Below the pieces are notes generated by a model, which worked only from the letters and a program-made list of their open reading frames with translations, ran no database searches and was not told where the DNA came from. The translations under genes were made by a program, and so were the position numbers. Positions 28,264-39,100 of a stretch of DNA of 64,000 nucleotides are shown here, piece by piece (within the stretch, counting starts at the first letter, position 1; every line of letters begins with the position of its first letter). Source of the stretch: Petrolisthes cinctipes. Lineage: Eukaryota > Arthropoda > Malacostraca > Decapoda > Porcellanidae. Location: assembly GCA_033782935.1 (NCBI GenBank), contig JAWQEG010000166.1:3128001-3192000 (forward strand), written 5' to 3'.

Positions 28264-28280
28264 TTGAGATATAAACGGGT
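28264..28280 (+). other. Conserved 17-bp TTGAGATATAAACGGGT motif, weak CENP-B-box resemblance
   Basis: Present in nearly all A and B monomers and in no intact C monomer. Against the minimal CENP-B box (N-TTCG-NNNN-A-NN-CGGG-N) it keeps T2, G5, A10 and all of CGGG, and misses T3 and C4, so 7 of 9 constrained positions match. With equal base frequencies I estimate about 0.5 such 7/9 matches per monomer by chance, so the resemblance alone is weak. Occasional mutated copies occur, such as AAACCGGT near 30280 and AAACGTGT near 10909. Confidence 0.35.
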
Positions 28281-28380
28281 ACTGAAGATGCATGCACATA
28301 TCGACTTTTGTGCACCTAAAAGATCGATTTTCAGTATGTTTTGAGCATGTATTTTGAAAATACTCTAACACGGAGTAGGC

Positions 28381-28528
28381 ATGTACAGATCGCTTCTGGG
28401 ACCCCTAAATATCGAGTTTTCGGGTGTTTTGGGACTGAATTTGAGATATCGACTTTTTGGCACCTAAAAGATCGATTTTTAGCATGTTTTTAGCCTATAT
28501 TTTGAAAATATTCTAGCACTGAGTAGGC
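28381..28528 (+). repeat. Class C monomer, 148 bp (29-bp-deleted form)
   Basis: Class C matches the 177-bp form except that 29 bp are absent. In A and B the sequence runs GAG-ATAT-AAACGGG through GCAC-ATAT-CGAC; in C it runs directly GAG-ATAT-CGAC, with the single remaining ATAT at 28446-28449. The breakpoints are a 4-bp direct repeat, which fits a microhomology or slippage deletion. C also has CGATTTTTAGCATGTTTTTAG and CTATATTTTGAAAATATTC. Flavour C1 has GGGACCTCTAAAT with CGATTTTTTGGCACC; flavour C2 has GGGACCCCTAAAT with CGACTTTTTGGCACC. Confidence 0.93.
28497..28511. other. Dyad ATATTTT-G-AAAATAT in class C monomer
   Basis: A perfect 7-bp inverted repeat around a single G. The homologous site in class B (28850-28864) reads GTATTTT-G-AAAATAC, also perfect, so both outer bases changed together. 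A2 monomers have the B form. A1 monomers (28673-28687) read GAATTTT-G-AAAATAC and have one mismatched pair. It may be a protein-binding dyad or a site of local strand extrusion; the sequence does not decide. Confidence 0.6.
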
Positions 28529-28704
28529 ATGTACAGATTGCTTCTGGGACCCCAAAATATTGAATTTTCGGGTGTTTCGAGCCTGAATTTGAGATATAAA
28601 CGGGTACAGAAGATACATGCACATATTGACTTTGGGCACCAAAAATATCGATTTTCAGCATGTTTTGGGCCTGAATTTTGAAAATACTCTAACACGGAGT
28701 AGGC
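28529..28704 (+). repeat. Class A monomer, 176 bp (A1 type)
   Basis: Class A monomers carry AGATTGCTTCTGG at the start, ATATTGAA in the first half and CATATTGAC at the start of the second half. Two flavours exist. A1, shown here, has GGGCACCAAAAATATCG and CTGAATTTTG. A2 has GGGCATCTAAAATATCG and CTGTATTTTG, and usually ends CACTGAGTAGG. A1 and A2 tend to alternate along the array. The 17-bp motif TTGAGATATAAACGGGT lies near the middle. No coding potential is claimed. Confidence 0.92.
28532..28619 (+). repeat. First half-unit (H1, 88 bp) of a monomer
   Basis: H1 begins TACAGATTGC and ends GATACATG. In an ungapped hand alignment of an A2-type H1 to its H2, 56 of 88 positions match, rising to 30 of 40 over positions 21-60 (AAAATAT, ATTTTC, TGTTTTG, CCTG and ATTT blocks). 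Both halves end in CATG. The monomer is therefore probably an old tandem dimer of one unit of about 88 bp. Confidence 0.8.
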
Positions 28705-28707
28705 ATG
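28620..28707 (+). repeat. Second half-unit (H2, 88 bp; 89 bp in class B)
   Basis: H2 begins CACATATTGA and ends TAGGCATG. It is 88 bp in class A and 89 bp in class B, which accounts for the 176 versus 177 bp lengths. In class C the end of H1 and the first bases of H2 are lost together, so the 29-bp deletion spans the H1/H2 boundary. Runs of A or T in H2 sit near positions 12, 23, 33, 44 and 57. Confidence 0.8.
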
Positions 28708-28881
28708 TACAGATCGCTTCTGGGACCCCAAAATATCGAATTTTCGGGTGTTTAGAGCCAGAATTTGAGATATAAACGGGTACAGAAGATGCATGCACAT
28801 ATCGAGTTTTGTGCACCTAAAAGATCGATTTTCAGTATGTTTTGAGCATGTATTTTGAAAATACTCTAACACGGAGTAGGC
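28705..28881 (+). repeat. Class B monomer, 177 bp
   Basis: Class B monomers have GATGCATGCACATATCGA at the half-unit junction (containing the 8-bp palindrome TGCATGCA), CACCTAAAAGATCG in the second half and TTTTCAGTATGTTTT. Two flavours follow the two A types. B1 has GTGTTTAGGGCCAGAA, GGTACAGAAG and TTTTTGGCCTG. B2 has GGGTACTGAAG, TTTGTGCACC and TTTTGAGCATG. The copy shown here is a B1/B2 mosaic: its first half is B1-like and its second half is B2-like, as expected if short exchanges occur between flavours. Confidence 0.9.
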
Positions 28882-31429
28882 ATGTACAGATCGCTTCTGG
28901 GACCCCTAAATATCGAATTTTCGGGTGTTTTGGGACTGAATTTGAGATATCGACTTTTTGGCACCTAAAAGATCGATTTTTAGCATGTTTTTAGCCTATA
29001 TTTTGAAAATATTCTAGCACTGAGTAGGCATGTACAGATTGCTTCTGGGACCCCAAAATATTGAATTTTCGGGTGTTTCGAGCCTGAATTTGAGATATAA
29101 ACGGGTACAGAAGATACATGCACATATTGACTTTGGGCACCAAAAATATCGATTTTCAGCATGTTTTGGGCCTGAATTTTGAAAATACTCTAACACGGAG
29201 TAGGCATGTACAGATCGCTTCTGGGACCCCAAAATATCGAATTTTCGGGTGTTTAGAGCCAGAATTTGAGATATAAACGGGTACAGAAGATGCATGCACA
29301 TATCGAGTTTTGGGCACCTAAAAGATCGATTTTCAGTATGTTTTTGGCCTGTATTTTGAAAATACTCTAACACGGATTAGGTATGTACAGATACCTTCTG
29401 GGACCTCTAAATATCGAATTTTCGGGTGTTTTGGGACTGAATTTGAGATATCGATTTTTTGGCACCTAAAAGATCGATTTTTAGCATGTTTTTAGCCTAT
29501 ATTTTGAAAATATTCTAGCACTGTGTAGGCATGTACAGATTGCTTCTGGGACCCCAAAATATTGAATTTTCGGGTGTTTTGAGCCTGAATTTGAGATATA
29601 AACGGGTACAGAAGATACATGCACATATTGACTTTGGGCATCTAAAATATCGATTTTCAGCATGTTTTGGGCCTGTTGATTGAAAATACTCTAACACTGA
29701 GTAGGCATGTACTGATTGCTTCTGGGACCCCAAAATATTGAATTTTCGGGTGTTTTGAGCCTGAATTTGAGATATAAACGGGTACTGAAGATGCATGCAC
29801 ATATCGACTTTTGTGCACCTAAAAGATCGATTTTCAGTATGTTTTGAGCATGTATTTTGAAAATACTCTAACACGGAGTAGGCATGTACAGATCGCTTCT
29901 AGGACCCCTAAATATCGAATTTTCGGGTGTTTTGGGACTGAATTTGAGATATCGACTTTTTGGCACCTAAAAGATCGATTTTTAGCATGTTTTTAGCCTA
30001 TATTTTGAAAATATTCTAGCACTGTCTAGGCATGTACAGATTGCTTCTGGGACCCCAAAATATTAAATTTTCGGGTGTTTTGAGCCTGAATTTGAGATAT
30101 AAACGGGTACAGAAGATACATGCACATATTGACTTTGGGCACCAAAAATATCGATTTTCAGCATGTTTTGGGCCTTAATTTTGAAAATACTCTAACACGG
30201 AGTAGGCATGTACAGATCGCTTCTGGGACCCCAAAATATCGAATTTTCGGGTGTTTAGGGCCAGAATTTGAGATATAAACCGGTACAGAAGATGCATGCA
30301 CATATCGACTTTTGGGCACCTAAAAGATCGATTTTCAGTATGTTTTTGGCCTGTATTTTGAAAATACTCTAACACGGAGTAGGCATGTACAGATACCTTC
30401 TGGGACCTCTAAATATCGAATTTTCGGGTGTTTTGGGACTGAATTTGAGATATCGATTTTTTGGCACCTAAAATGTCGATTTTTAGCATGTTTTTAGCCT
30501 ATATTTTGAAAATATTCTAGCACTGTGTAGGCATGTACAGATTGCTTCTGGGACCCCAAAATATTGAATTTTCGGGTGTTTTGAGCCTGAATTTGAGATA
30601 TAAACGGGTACAGAAGATACATGCACATATTGACTTTGTGCATCTAAAATATCGATTTTCAGCATGTTTTGGGCCTGTATTTTGAAAATACTCTAACACT
30701 GAGTAGGCATGTACAGATTGCTTCTGGGACCCCAAAATATTGAATTTACGGGTGTTTTGAGCCTGAATTTGAGATATAAACGGGTACTGAAGATGCATGC
30801 ACATATCGACTTTTGTGCACCTAAAAGATCGATTTTCAGTATGTTTTGAGCATGTATTTTGAAAATACTCTAACACGGAGTAGGCATGTACAGATCGCTT
30901 CTGGGATCCCTAAATATCGAATTTTCGGGTGTTTTGGGACTGAATTTGAGATATCTACTTTTTGGCACCTAAAAGATCGATTTTTAGCATGTTTTTAGCC
31001 TATATTTTGAAAATATTCTAGCACTGACTAGGCATGTACAGATTGCTTCTGGGACCCCAAAATATTGAATTTTCGGGTGTTTTGAGCCTGAATTTGAGAT
31101 ATAAACGGGTACAGAAGATACATGCACGTATTGACTTTGGGCACCAAAAATATCGATTTTCAGCATGTTTTGGGCCTGAATTTTGAAAATACTCTAACAC
31201 GGAGTAGGCATGTACAGATCGCTTCTGGGACCCCAAAACATCGAATTTTCGGGTGTTTAGGGCCAGAAATTGAGATATAAACGGGTACAGAAGATGCATG
31301 CACATATCGACTTTTGGGCACCTAAAAGATCGATTTTCAGTATGTTTTTGGCCTGTATTTTGAAAATACTCTAACACGGAGTAGGCATGTACAGATACCT
31401 TCTGGGACCTCAAAATATCGAATTTTCGG

Positions 31430-32450
31430 GTGTTTTGGGTCTGAATTTGAGATATCGATTTTTTGGCACCTAAAATGTCGATTTTTAGCATGTTTTTAGC
31501 CTATATTTTGAAAATATTCTAGCACTGTGTAGGCATGTACAGATTGCTTCTGGGACCCCAAAATATTGAATTTTCGGGTGTTTTGAGCCTGAATTTGAGA
31601 TATAAACGGGTACAGAAGAAACATGCACATATTGACTTTGGGCATCTAAAATATCGATTTTCAGCATGTTTTGGGCCTGTATTTTGAAAATACTCTAACA
31701 CTGAGTAGGCATGTACAGATTGCTTCTGGGACCCCAAAATATCGAATTTTCGGGTGTTTTGAGCCTGAATTTGAGATATAAACGGGTACTGAAGATGCAT
31801 GCACATATCGACTTTTGTGCACCTAAAAGATCGATTTTCAGTATGTTTTGAGCATGTATTTTGAAAATACTCTAACACGGAGTAGGCATGTACAGATCGC
31901 TTCTGGGACCCCTAAATATCGAATTTTCGGGGGTTTTTGGGACTGAATTTGAGATATCGACTTTTTGGCACCTAAAAGATCGATTTTTAGCATGTTTTTA
32001 GCCTATATTTTGAAAATATTCTAGCACTGAGTAGGCATGTACAGATTGCTTCTGGGACCCCAAAATATTGAATTTTCGGGTGTTTTGAGCCTGAATTTGA
32101 GATATAAACGGGTACAGAAGATACATGCCCATATTGACTTTGGGCACCAAAAATATCGATTTTCAGCATGTTTTGGGCCTGAATTTTGAAAATACTCTAA
32201 CACGGAGGAGGCATGTACAGATCGCTTCTGGGACCCCAAAATATCGAATTTTCGGGTGTTTAGGGCCAGAATTTGAGATATAAACGGGTACAGAAGATGC
32301 ATGCACATATCGACTTTTGGGCACCTAAAAGATCGATTTTCAGTATGTTTTTGGCCTGTATTTTGAAAATACTCTAACACGGAGTAGGCATGTACAGATC
32401 GCTTCTGGGACCCCTAAATATCGAATTTTCGGGTGTTTTGGGACTGAATA
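31430..32450 (+). repeat. Segmental copy (partner 34.07-35.08 kb)
   Basis: Landmarks at 31485 and 31519 recur 2635 bp later, and those at 31987 and 32021 recur 2633 bp later because 2 bp are lost in a G/T run near 34560. Shared variants include GAAGAAACATGCAC near 31616, CATGCCCATATTG near 32124 and GGAGGAGGCATG near 32205. Confidence 0.85.
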
Positions 32451-32880
32451 TGAGATATCGACTTTTTGGCACTTAAAATATCGATTTTTAGCATGTTTTT
32501 AGCCTATATTTTGAAAATATTCTAGCACTGTACAGATTGCTTCTGGGACCCCAAAATATTGAATTTTCGGGTGTTTTGAGCCTGAATTTGAGATATAAAC
32601 GGGTACAGAAGATACATGCACATATTGACTTTGGGCATCTAAAATATCGATTTTCAGCATGTTTTGGGCCTGTATTTTGAAAATACTCTAACACTGAGTA
32701 GGCATGTACAGATTGCTTCTGGGACCCCAAAATATTGAATTTTCGGGTGTTTTGAGCCTGAATTTGAGATATAAACGGGTACTGAAGATGCATGCACATA
32801 TCGACTTTTGTGCACCTAAAAGATCGATTTTCAGTATGTTTTGAGCATGTATTTTGAAAATACTCTAACACGGAGTAGGC

Positions 32881-33176
32881 ATGTACAGATCGCTTCTGGG
32901 ACCCCTAAATATCGAATTTTCGGGTGTTTTGGGACTGAATTTGAGATATCGACTTTTTGGCACCTAAAAGATCGATTTTTAGCATGTTTTTAGCCTATAT
33001 TTTGAAAATATTCTAGCACTGAGTAGGCATGTACAGATCGCTTCTGGGACCCCTAAATATCGAATTTTCGGGTGTTTTGGGACTGAATTTGAGATATCGA
33101 CTTTTTGGCACCTAAAAGATCGATTTTTAGCATGTTTTTAGCCTATATTTTGAAAATATTCTAGCACTGAGTAGGC
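32881..33176 (+). repeat. Tandem pair of 148-bp C monomers
   Basis: C monomers at 32881-33028 and 33029-33176 follow each other with no A or B between them. They read as near or full duplicates. This is a single-monomer gain inside otherwise regular trimers. Confidence 0.85.
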
Positions 33177-34069
33177 ATGTACAGATTGCTTCTGGGACCC
33201 CAAAATATTGAATTTTCGGGTGTTTTGAGCCTGAATTTGAGATATAAACGGGTACAGAAGATACATGCACATATTGACTTTTAGCACCAAAAATATCGAT
33301 TTTCAGCATGTTTTGGGCCTGAATTTTGAAAATACTCTAACACGGAGTAGGCATGTACAGATCTCTTCTGGGACCCTAAAATATCGAATTTTCGGGTGTT
33401 TAGGGCCAGAATTTGAGATATAAACGGGTACAGAAGATGCATGCACATATCGACTTTTGGGCACCTAAAAGATCGATTTTCAGTATGTTTTTGGCCTGTA
33501 TTTTGAAAATACTCTAACACGGAGTAGGCATGTACAGATCGCTTCTGGGACCCGTAAATATCGAATTTTCGGGTGTTTTGGGACTGAATTTGAGATATCG
33601 ACTTTTTGGCACTTAAAAGATCGATTTTTAGCATGTTTTTAGCCTATATTTTGAAAATATTCTAGCACTGTACAGATTGCTTCTGGGACCCCAAAATATT
33701 GAATTTTCGGGTGTTTTGAGCCTGAATTTGAGATATAAACGGGTACAGAAGATACATGCACATATTGACTTTGGGCATCTAAAATATCGATTTTTCAGCA
33801 TGTTTTGGGCCTGTATTTTGAAAATACTCTAACACTGAGTAGGCATGTACAGATTGCTTCTGGGACCCCAAAATATTGAATTTTCGGGTGTTTTGAGCCT
33901 GAATTTGAGATATAAACGGGTACTGAAGATGCATGCACATATCGACTTTTGTGCACCTAAAAGATCGATTTTCAGTATGTTTTGAGCATGTATTTTGAAA
34001 ATACTCTAACACGGAGTAGGCATGTACAGATCGCTTCTAGGACCCCTAAATATCGAATTTTCGGGTGTT

Positions 34070-35080
34070 TTGGGTCTGAATTTGAGATATCGATTTTTTG
34101 GCACCTAAAATGTCGATTTTTAGCATGTTTTTAGCCTATATTTTGAAAATATTCTAGCACTGTGTAGGCATGTACAGATTGCTTCTGGGACCCCAAAATA
34201 TTGAATTTTCGGGTGTTTTGAGCCTGAATTTGAGATATAAACGGGTACAGAAGAAACATGCACATATTGACTTTGGGCATCTAAAATATCGATTTTCAGC
34301 ATGTTTTGGGCCTGTATTTTGAAAATACTCTAACACTGAGTAGGCATGTACAGATTGCTTCTGGGACCCCAAAATATCGAATTTTCGGGTGTTTTGAGCC
34401 TGAATTTGAGATATAAACGGGTACTGAAGATGCATGCACATATCGACTTTTGTGCACCTAAAAGATCGATTTTCAGTATGTTTTGAGCATGTATTTTGAA
34501 AATACTCTAACACGGAGTAGGCATGTACAGATCGCTTCTGGGACCCCTAAATATCGAATTTGGGGGTTTTTGGGACTGAATTTGAGATATCGACTTTTTG
34601 GCACCTAAAAGATCGATTTTTAGCATGTTTTTAGCCTATATTTTGAAAATATTCTAGCACTGAGTAGGCATGTACAGATTGCTTCTGGGACCCCAAAATA
34701 TTGAATTTTCGGGTGTTTTGAGCCTGAATTTGAGATATAAACGGGTACAGAAGATACATGCCCATATTGACTTTGGGCACCAAAAATATCGATTTTCAGC
34801 ATGTTTTGGGCCTGAATTTTGAAAATACTCTAACACGGAGGAGGCATGTACAGATCGCTTCTGGGACCCCAAAATATCGAATTTTCGGGTGTTTAGGGCC
34901 AGAATTTGAGATATAAACGGGTACAGAAGATGCATGCACATATCGACTTTTGGGCACCTAAAAGATCGATTTTCAGTATGTTTTTGGCCTGTATTTTGAA
35001 AATACTCTAACACGGAGTAGGCATGTACAGATCGCTTCTGGGACCCCTAAATATCGAATTTTCGGGTGTTTTGGGACTGA
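34070..35080 (+). repeat. Segmental copy (partner 31.43-32.45 kb)
   Basis: Carries the same private variants as its partner. It differs by the run AATTTGGGGGTTTTTGG near 34558, where the partner has AATTTTCGGGGGTTTTTGG. Confidence 0.85.
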
Positions 35081-36139
35081 ATTTGAGATATCGACTTTTT
35101 GGCACCTAAAAGATCGATTTTTAGCATGTTTTTAGCCTATATTTTGTAAATATTCTAGCACTGAGTAGGCATGTACAGATTGCTTCTGGGACCCCAAAAT
35201 ATTGAATTTTCGGGTGTTTTGAGCCTGAATTTGAGATATAAACGGGTACAGATGATACATGCACATATTGACTTTGGGCACCAAAAATATCGATTTTCAG
35301 CATGTTTTGGGCCTGAATTTTGAAAATACTCTAACACGAAGTAGGCATGTACAGATCGCTTCTGGGACCCCAAAATATCAAATTTTCGGGTGTTTATGGC
35401 CAGAATTTGAGATATAGACGGGTACAGAAGATGCATGCACATATCGACTTTTGGGCACCTAAAAGATCGATTTCCAGTATGTTTTTGGCCTGTATTTTGA
35501 AAATACTCTAACACGGAGTAGGCATGTACAGATACCTTCTGGGACCTTTAAATATCGAATTTTCGGGTGTTTTGGGACTGAATTTGAGATATCGACTTTT
35601 TGGCACTTAAAAGATCGATTTTTAGCATGTTTTTAGCCTATATTTTGAAAATATTCTAGCACTGTACAGATTGCTTCTGGGACCCCAAAATATTGAATTT
35701 TCGGGTGTTTTGAGCCTGAATTTGAGATATAAACGGGTACAGAAGATACATGCACATATTGACTTTGGGCATCTAAAATATCGATTTTCAGCATGTTTTG
35801 GGCCTGTATTTTGAAAATACTCTAACACTGAGTAGGCATGTACAGATTGCTTCTGGGACCCCAAAATATTGAATTTTCGGGTGTTTTAAGCCTGAATTTG
35901 AGATATAAACGGGTACTGAAGATGCATGCACATATCGACTTTTGTGCACCTAAAAGATCGATTTTCAGTATGTTTTGAGCATGTATTTTGAAAATACTCT
36001 AACACGGAGTAGGCATGTACAGATCGCTTCTGGGACCCCTAAATATCGAATTTTCGGGTGTTTTGGGACTGAATTTGAGATATCGACTTTTTGGCACCTA
36101 AAAGATCGATTTTTAGCATGTTTTTAGCCTATATTTTGT

Positions 36140-39100
36140 AAATATTCTAGCACTGAGTAGGCATGTACAGATTGCTTCTGGGACCCCAAAATATTGAATT
36201 TTCGGGTGTTTTGAGCCTGAATTTGAGATATAAACGGGTACAGATGATACATGCACATATTGACTTTGGGCACCAAAAATATCGATTTTCAGCATGTTTT
36301 GGGCCTGAATTTTGAAAATACTCTAACACGAAGTAGGCATGTACAGATCGCTTCTGGGACCCCAAAATATCAAATTTTCGGGTGTTTATGGCCAGAATTT
36401 GAGATATAAACGGGTACAGAAGATGCATGCACATATCGACTTTTGTGCACCTAAAAGATCGATTTTCAGTATGTTTTTGGCCTGTATTTTGAAAATACTC
36501 TAACACGGAGTAGGCATGTACAGATACCTTCTGGGACCTTTAAATATCGAATTTTCGGGTGTTTTGGGACTGAATTTGAGATATCGATTTTTTGGCACCT
36601 AAAATGTCGATTTTTAGCATGTTTTTAGCCTATATTTTGAAAATATTCTAGCACTGTGTAGGCATGTACAGATTGCTTCTGGGACCCCAAAATATTGAAT
36701 TTTCGGGTGTTTTGAGCCTGAATTTGAGATATAAACGGGTACAGAAGATACATGCACATATTGACTTTGGGCATCTAAAATATCGATTTTCAGCATGTTT
36801 TGGGCCTGTATTTTGAAAATACTCTAACACTGAGTAGGCATGTACAGATTGCTTCTGGGACCCCAAAATATTGAATTTTCGGGTGTTTTGAGCCTGAATT
36901 TGAGATATAAACGGGTACTGAAGATGCATGCACATATCGACTTTTGTGCACCTAAAAGATCGATTTTCAGTATGTTTTGAGCATGTATTTTGAAAATACT
37001 CTAACACGGAGTAGGCATGTACAGATCGCTTCTGGGACCCCTAAATATCGAATTTTCGGGTGTTTTGGGACTGAATTTGAGATATCGACTTTTTGGCACC
37101 TAAAAGATCGATTTTTAGCATGTTTTGGGCCTATATTTTGAAAATATTCTAGCACTGTGTAGGCATGTACAGATTGCTTCTGGGACCCCAAAATATTGAA
37201 TTTTCGGGTGTTTTGAGCCTGAATTTGAGATATAAACGGGTACAGAAGATACATACATATATTGACTTTGGGCATCTAAAATATCGATTTTCAGCATGTT
37301 TTGGGCCTGTATTTTGAAAATACTCTAACACTGAGTAGGCATTTACAGATTGCTTCTGGGACCCCAAAATATTGAATTTTCGGGTGTTTTGAGCCTGAAT
37401 TTGAGATATAAACGGGTACTGAAGATGCATGCACATATCGACTTTTGTGCACCTAAAAGATCGATTTTCAGTATGTTTTGAGCATGTATTTTGAAAATAC
37501 TCTAACACGGAGTAGGCATGTACAGATCGCTTCTGGGACCCCTAAATATCGAATTTTCGGGTGTTTTGGGACTGAATTTGAGATATCGACTTTTTGGCAC
37601 CTAAAAGATCGATTTTCAGCATGTTTTTAGCCTATATTTTGAAAATATTCTAGCACTGAGTAGGCATGTACAGATTGCTTCTGGGACCCCAAAATATTGA
37701 ATTTTCGGGTGTTTCGAGCCTGAATTTGAGATATAAACGGGTACAGAAGATACATGCACATATTGACTTTGGGCACCAAAAATATCGATTTTCAGCATGT
37801 TTTGGGCCTGAATTTTGAAAATACTCTAACACGGAGTAGGCATGTACAGATCGCTTCTGGGACCCCAAAATATCGAATTTTCGGGTGTTTAGGGCCAGAA
37901 TTTGAGATATAAACGGGTACAGAAGATGCATGCACATATCGAGTTTTGGGCACCTAAAAGATCGATTTTCAGTATGTTTTTGGCCTGTATTTTGAAAATA
38001 CTCTAACACGGAGTAGGTATGTACAGATACCTTCTGGGACCTCTAAATATCGAATTTTCGGGTGTTTTGGGACTGAATTTGAGATATCGATTTTTTGGCA
38101 CCTAAAATGTCGATTTTTAGCATGTTTTTAGCCTATATTTTGAAAATATTCTAGCACTGTGTAGGCATGTACAGATTGCTTCTGGGACCCCAAAATATTG
38201 AATTTTCGGGTGTTTTGAGCCTGAATTTGAGATATAAACGGGTACAGAAGATACATGCACATATTGACTTTGGGCATCTAAAATATCGATTTTCAGCATG
38301 TTTTGGGCCTGTTGATTGAAAATACTCTAACACTGAGTAGGCATGTACTGATTGCTTCTGGGACCCCAAAATATTGAATTTTCGGGTGTTTTGAGCCTGA
38401 ATTTGAGATATAAACGGGTACTGAAGATGCATGCACATATCGACTTTTGTGTACCTAAAAGATCGATTTTCAGTATGTTTTGAGCATGTATTTTGAAAAT
38501 ACTCTAACACGGAGTAGGCATGTACACATCGCTTCTAGGACCCCTAAATATCGAATTTTCGGGTGTTTTGGGACTGAATTTGAGATATCGACTTTTTGGC
38601 ACCTAAAAGATCGATTTTTAGCATGTTTTTAGCCTATATTTTGAAAATATTCTAGCACTGTCTAGGCATGTACAGATTGCTTCTGGGACCCCAAAATATT
38701 GAATTTTCGGGTGTTTTGAGCCTGAATTTGAGATATAAACGGGTACAGAAGATACATGCACATATTGACTTTGGGCACCAAAAATATCGATTTTCAGCAT
38801 GTTTTGGGCCTGAATTTTGAAAATACTCTAACACGGAGTAGGCATGTACAGATCGCTTCTGGGACCCCAAAATATCGAATTTTCGGGTGTTTAGGGCCAG
38901 AATTTGAGATATAAACGGGTACAGAAGATGCATGCACATATCGACTTTTTTGCACCTAAAAGATCGATTTTCAGTATGTTTTTGGCCTGTATTTTGAAAA
39001 TACTCTAACACGGAGTAGGCATGTACAGATACCTTCTGGGACCTCTAAATATCGAATTTTCGGGTGTTTTGGGACTGAATTTGAGATATCGATTTTTTGG

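Larger units (their letters stand above)
28381..28881 (+). repeat. Representative 501-bp trimeric repeat (C + A + B)
   Basis: This clean example shows the trimer: a C monomer of 148 bp (28381-28528), an A monomer of 176 bp (28529-28704) and a B monomer of 177 bp (28705-28881). The same 501-bp register recurs through most of the right half, for instance with landmarks at 27978, 28479, 28980, 29481, 30483, 30984 and 31485. Monomers at equivalent positions in successive trimers match far better than the three monomers inside one trimer match each other, which is the defining property of a higher-order repeat. Confidence 0.95.
27500..31500 (+). repeat. Segmental copy (partner ~36.14-40.1 kb, offset 8636 bp)
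   Basis: Eight trimers correspond in order. Shared variants include GTACAGATGATACATGC near 27603, GTTTCGAGCC near 29066, GCCTGTTGATTGAAAA near 29671, CACTGTCTAGG near 30021, GCACGTATTGAC near 31126 and CCCAAAACATCG near 31232. The third trimer differs between the copies (28513 versus 37149), which suggests replacement or gene conversion of one trimer. Confidence 0.83.

Noticed and set aside
28264..28280. Confident call of a functional CENP-B box
   Set aside because: Two essential positions are mismatched, and 7/9 matches are expected about every second monomer by chance, so I keep it only as a weak lead.
28529..28704. Naming the source species or a known satellite (for example plant 178-bp, rice CentO, Rhynchospora Tyba or primate alpha)
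   Set aside because: Length and style are similar, but I do not recognise the sequence as any named family, and no database search was possible.
28738..28746. TTTTCGGG or AAACGGG runs as interstitial telomere repeats
   Set aside because: They occur once per half-unit as part of the monomer and are not tandem TTTAGGG, TTAGGG or TTAGG arrays.
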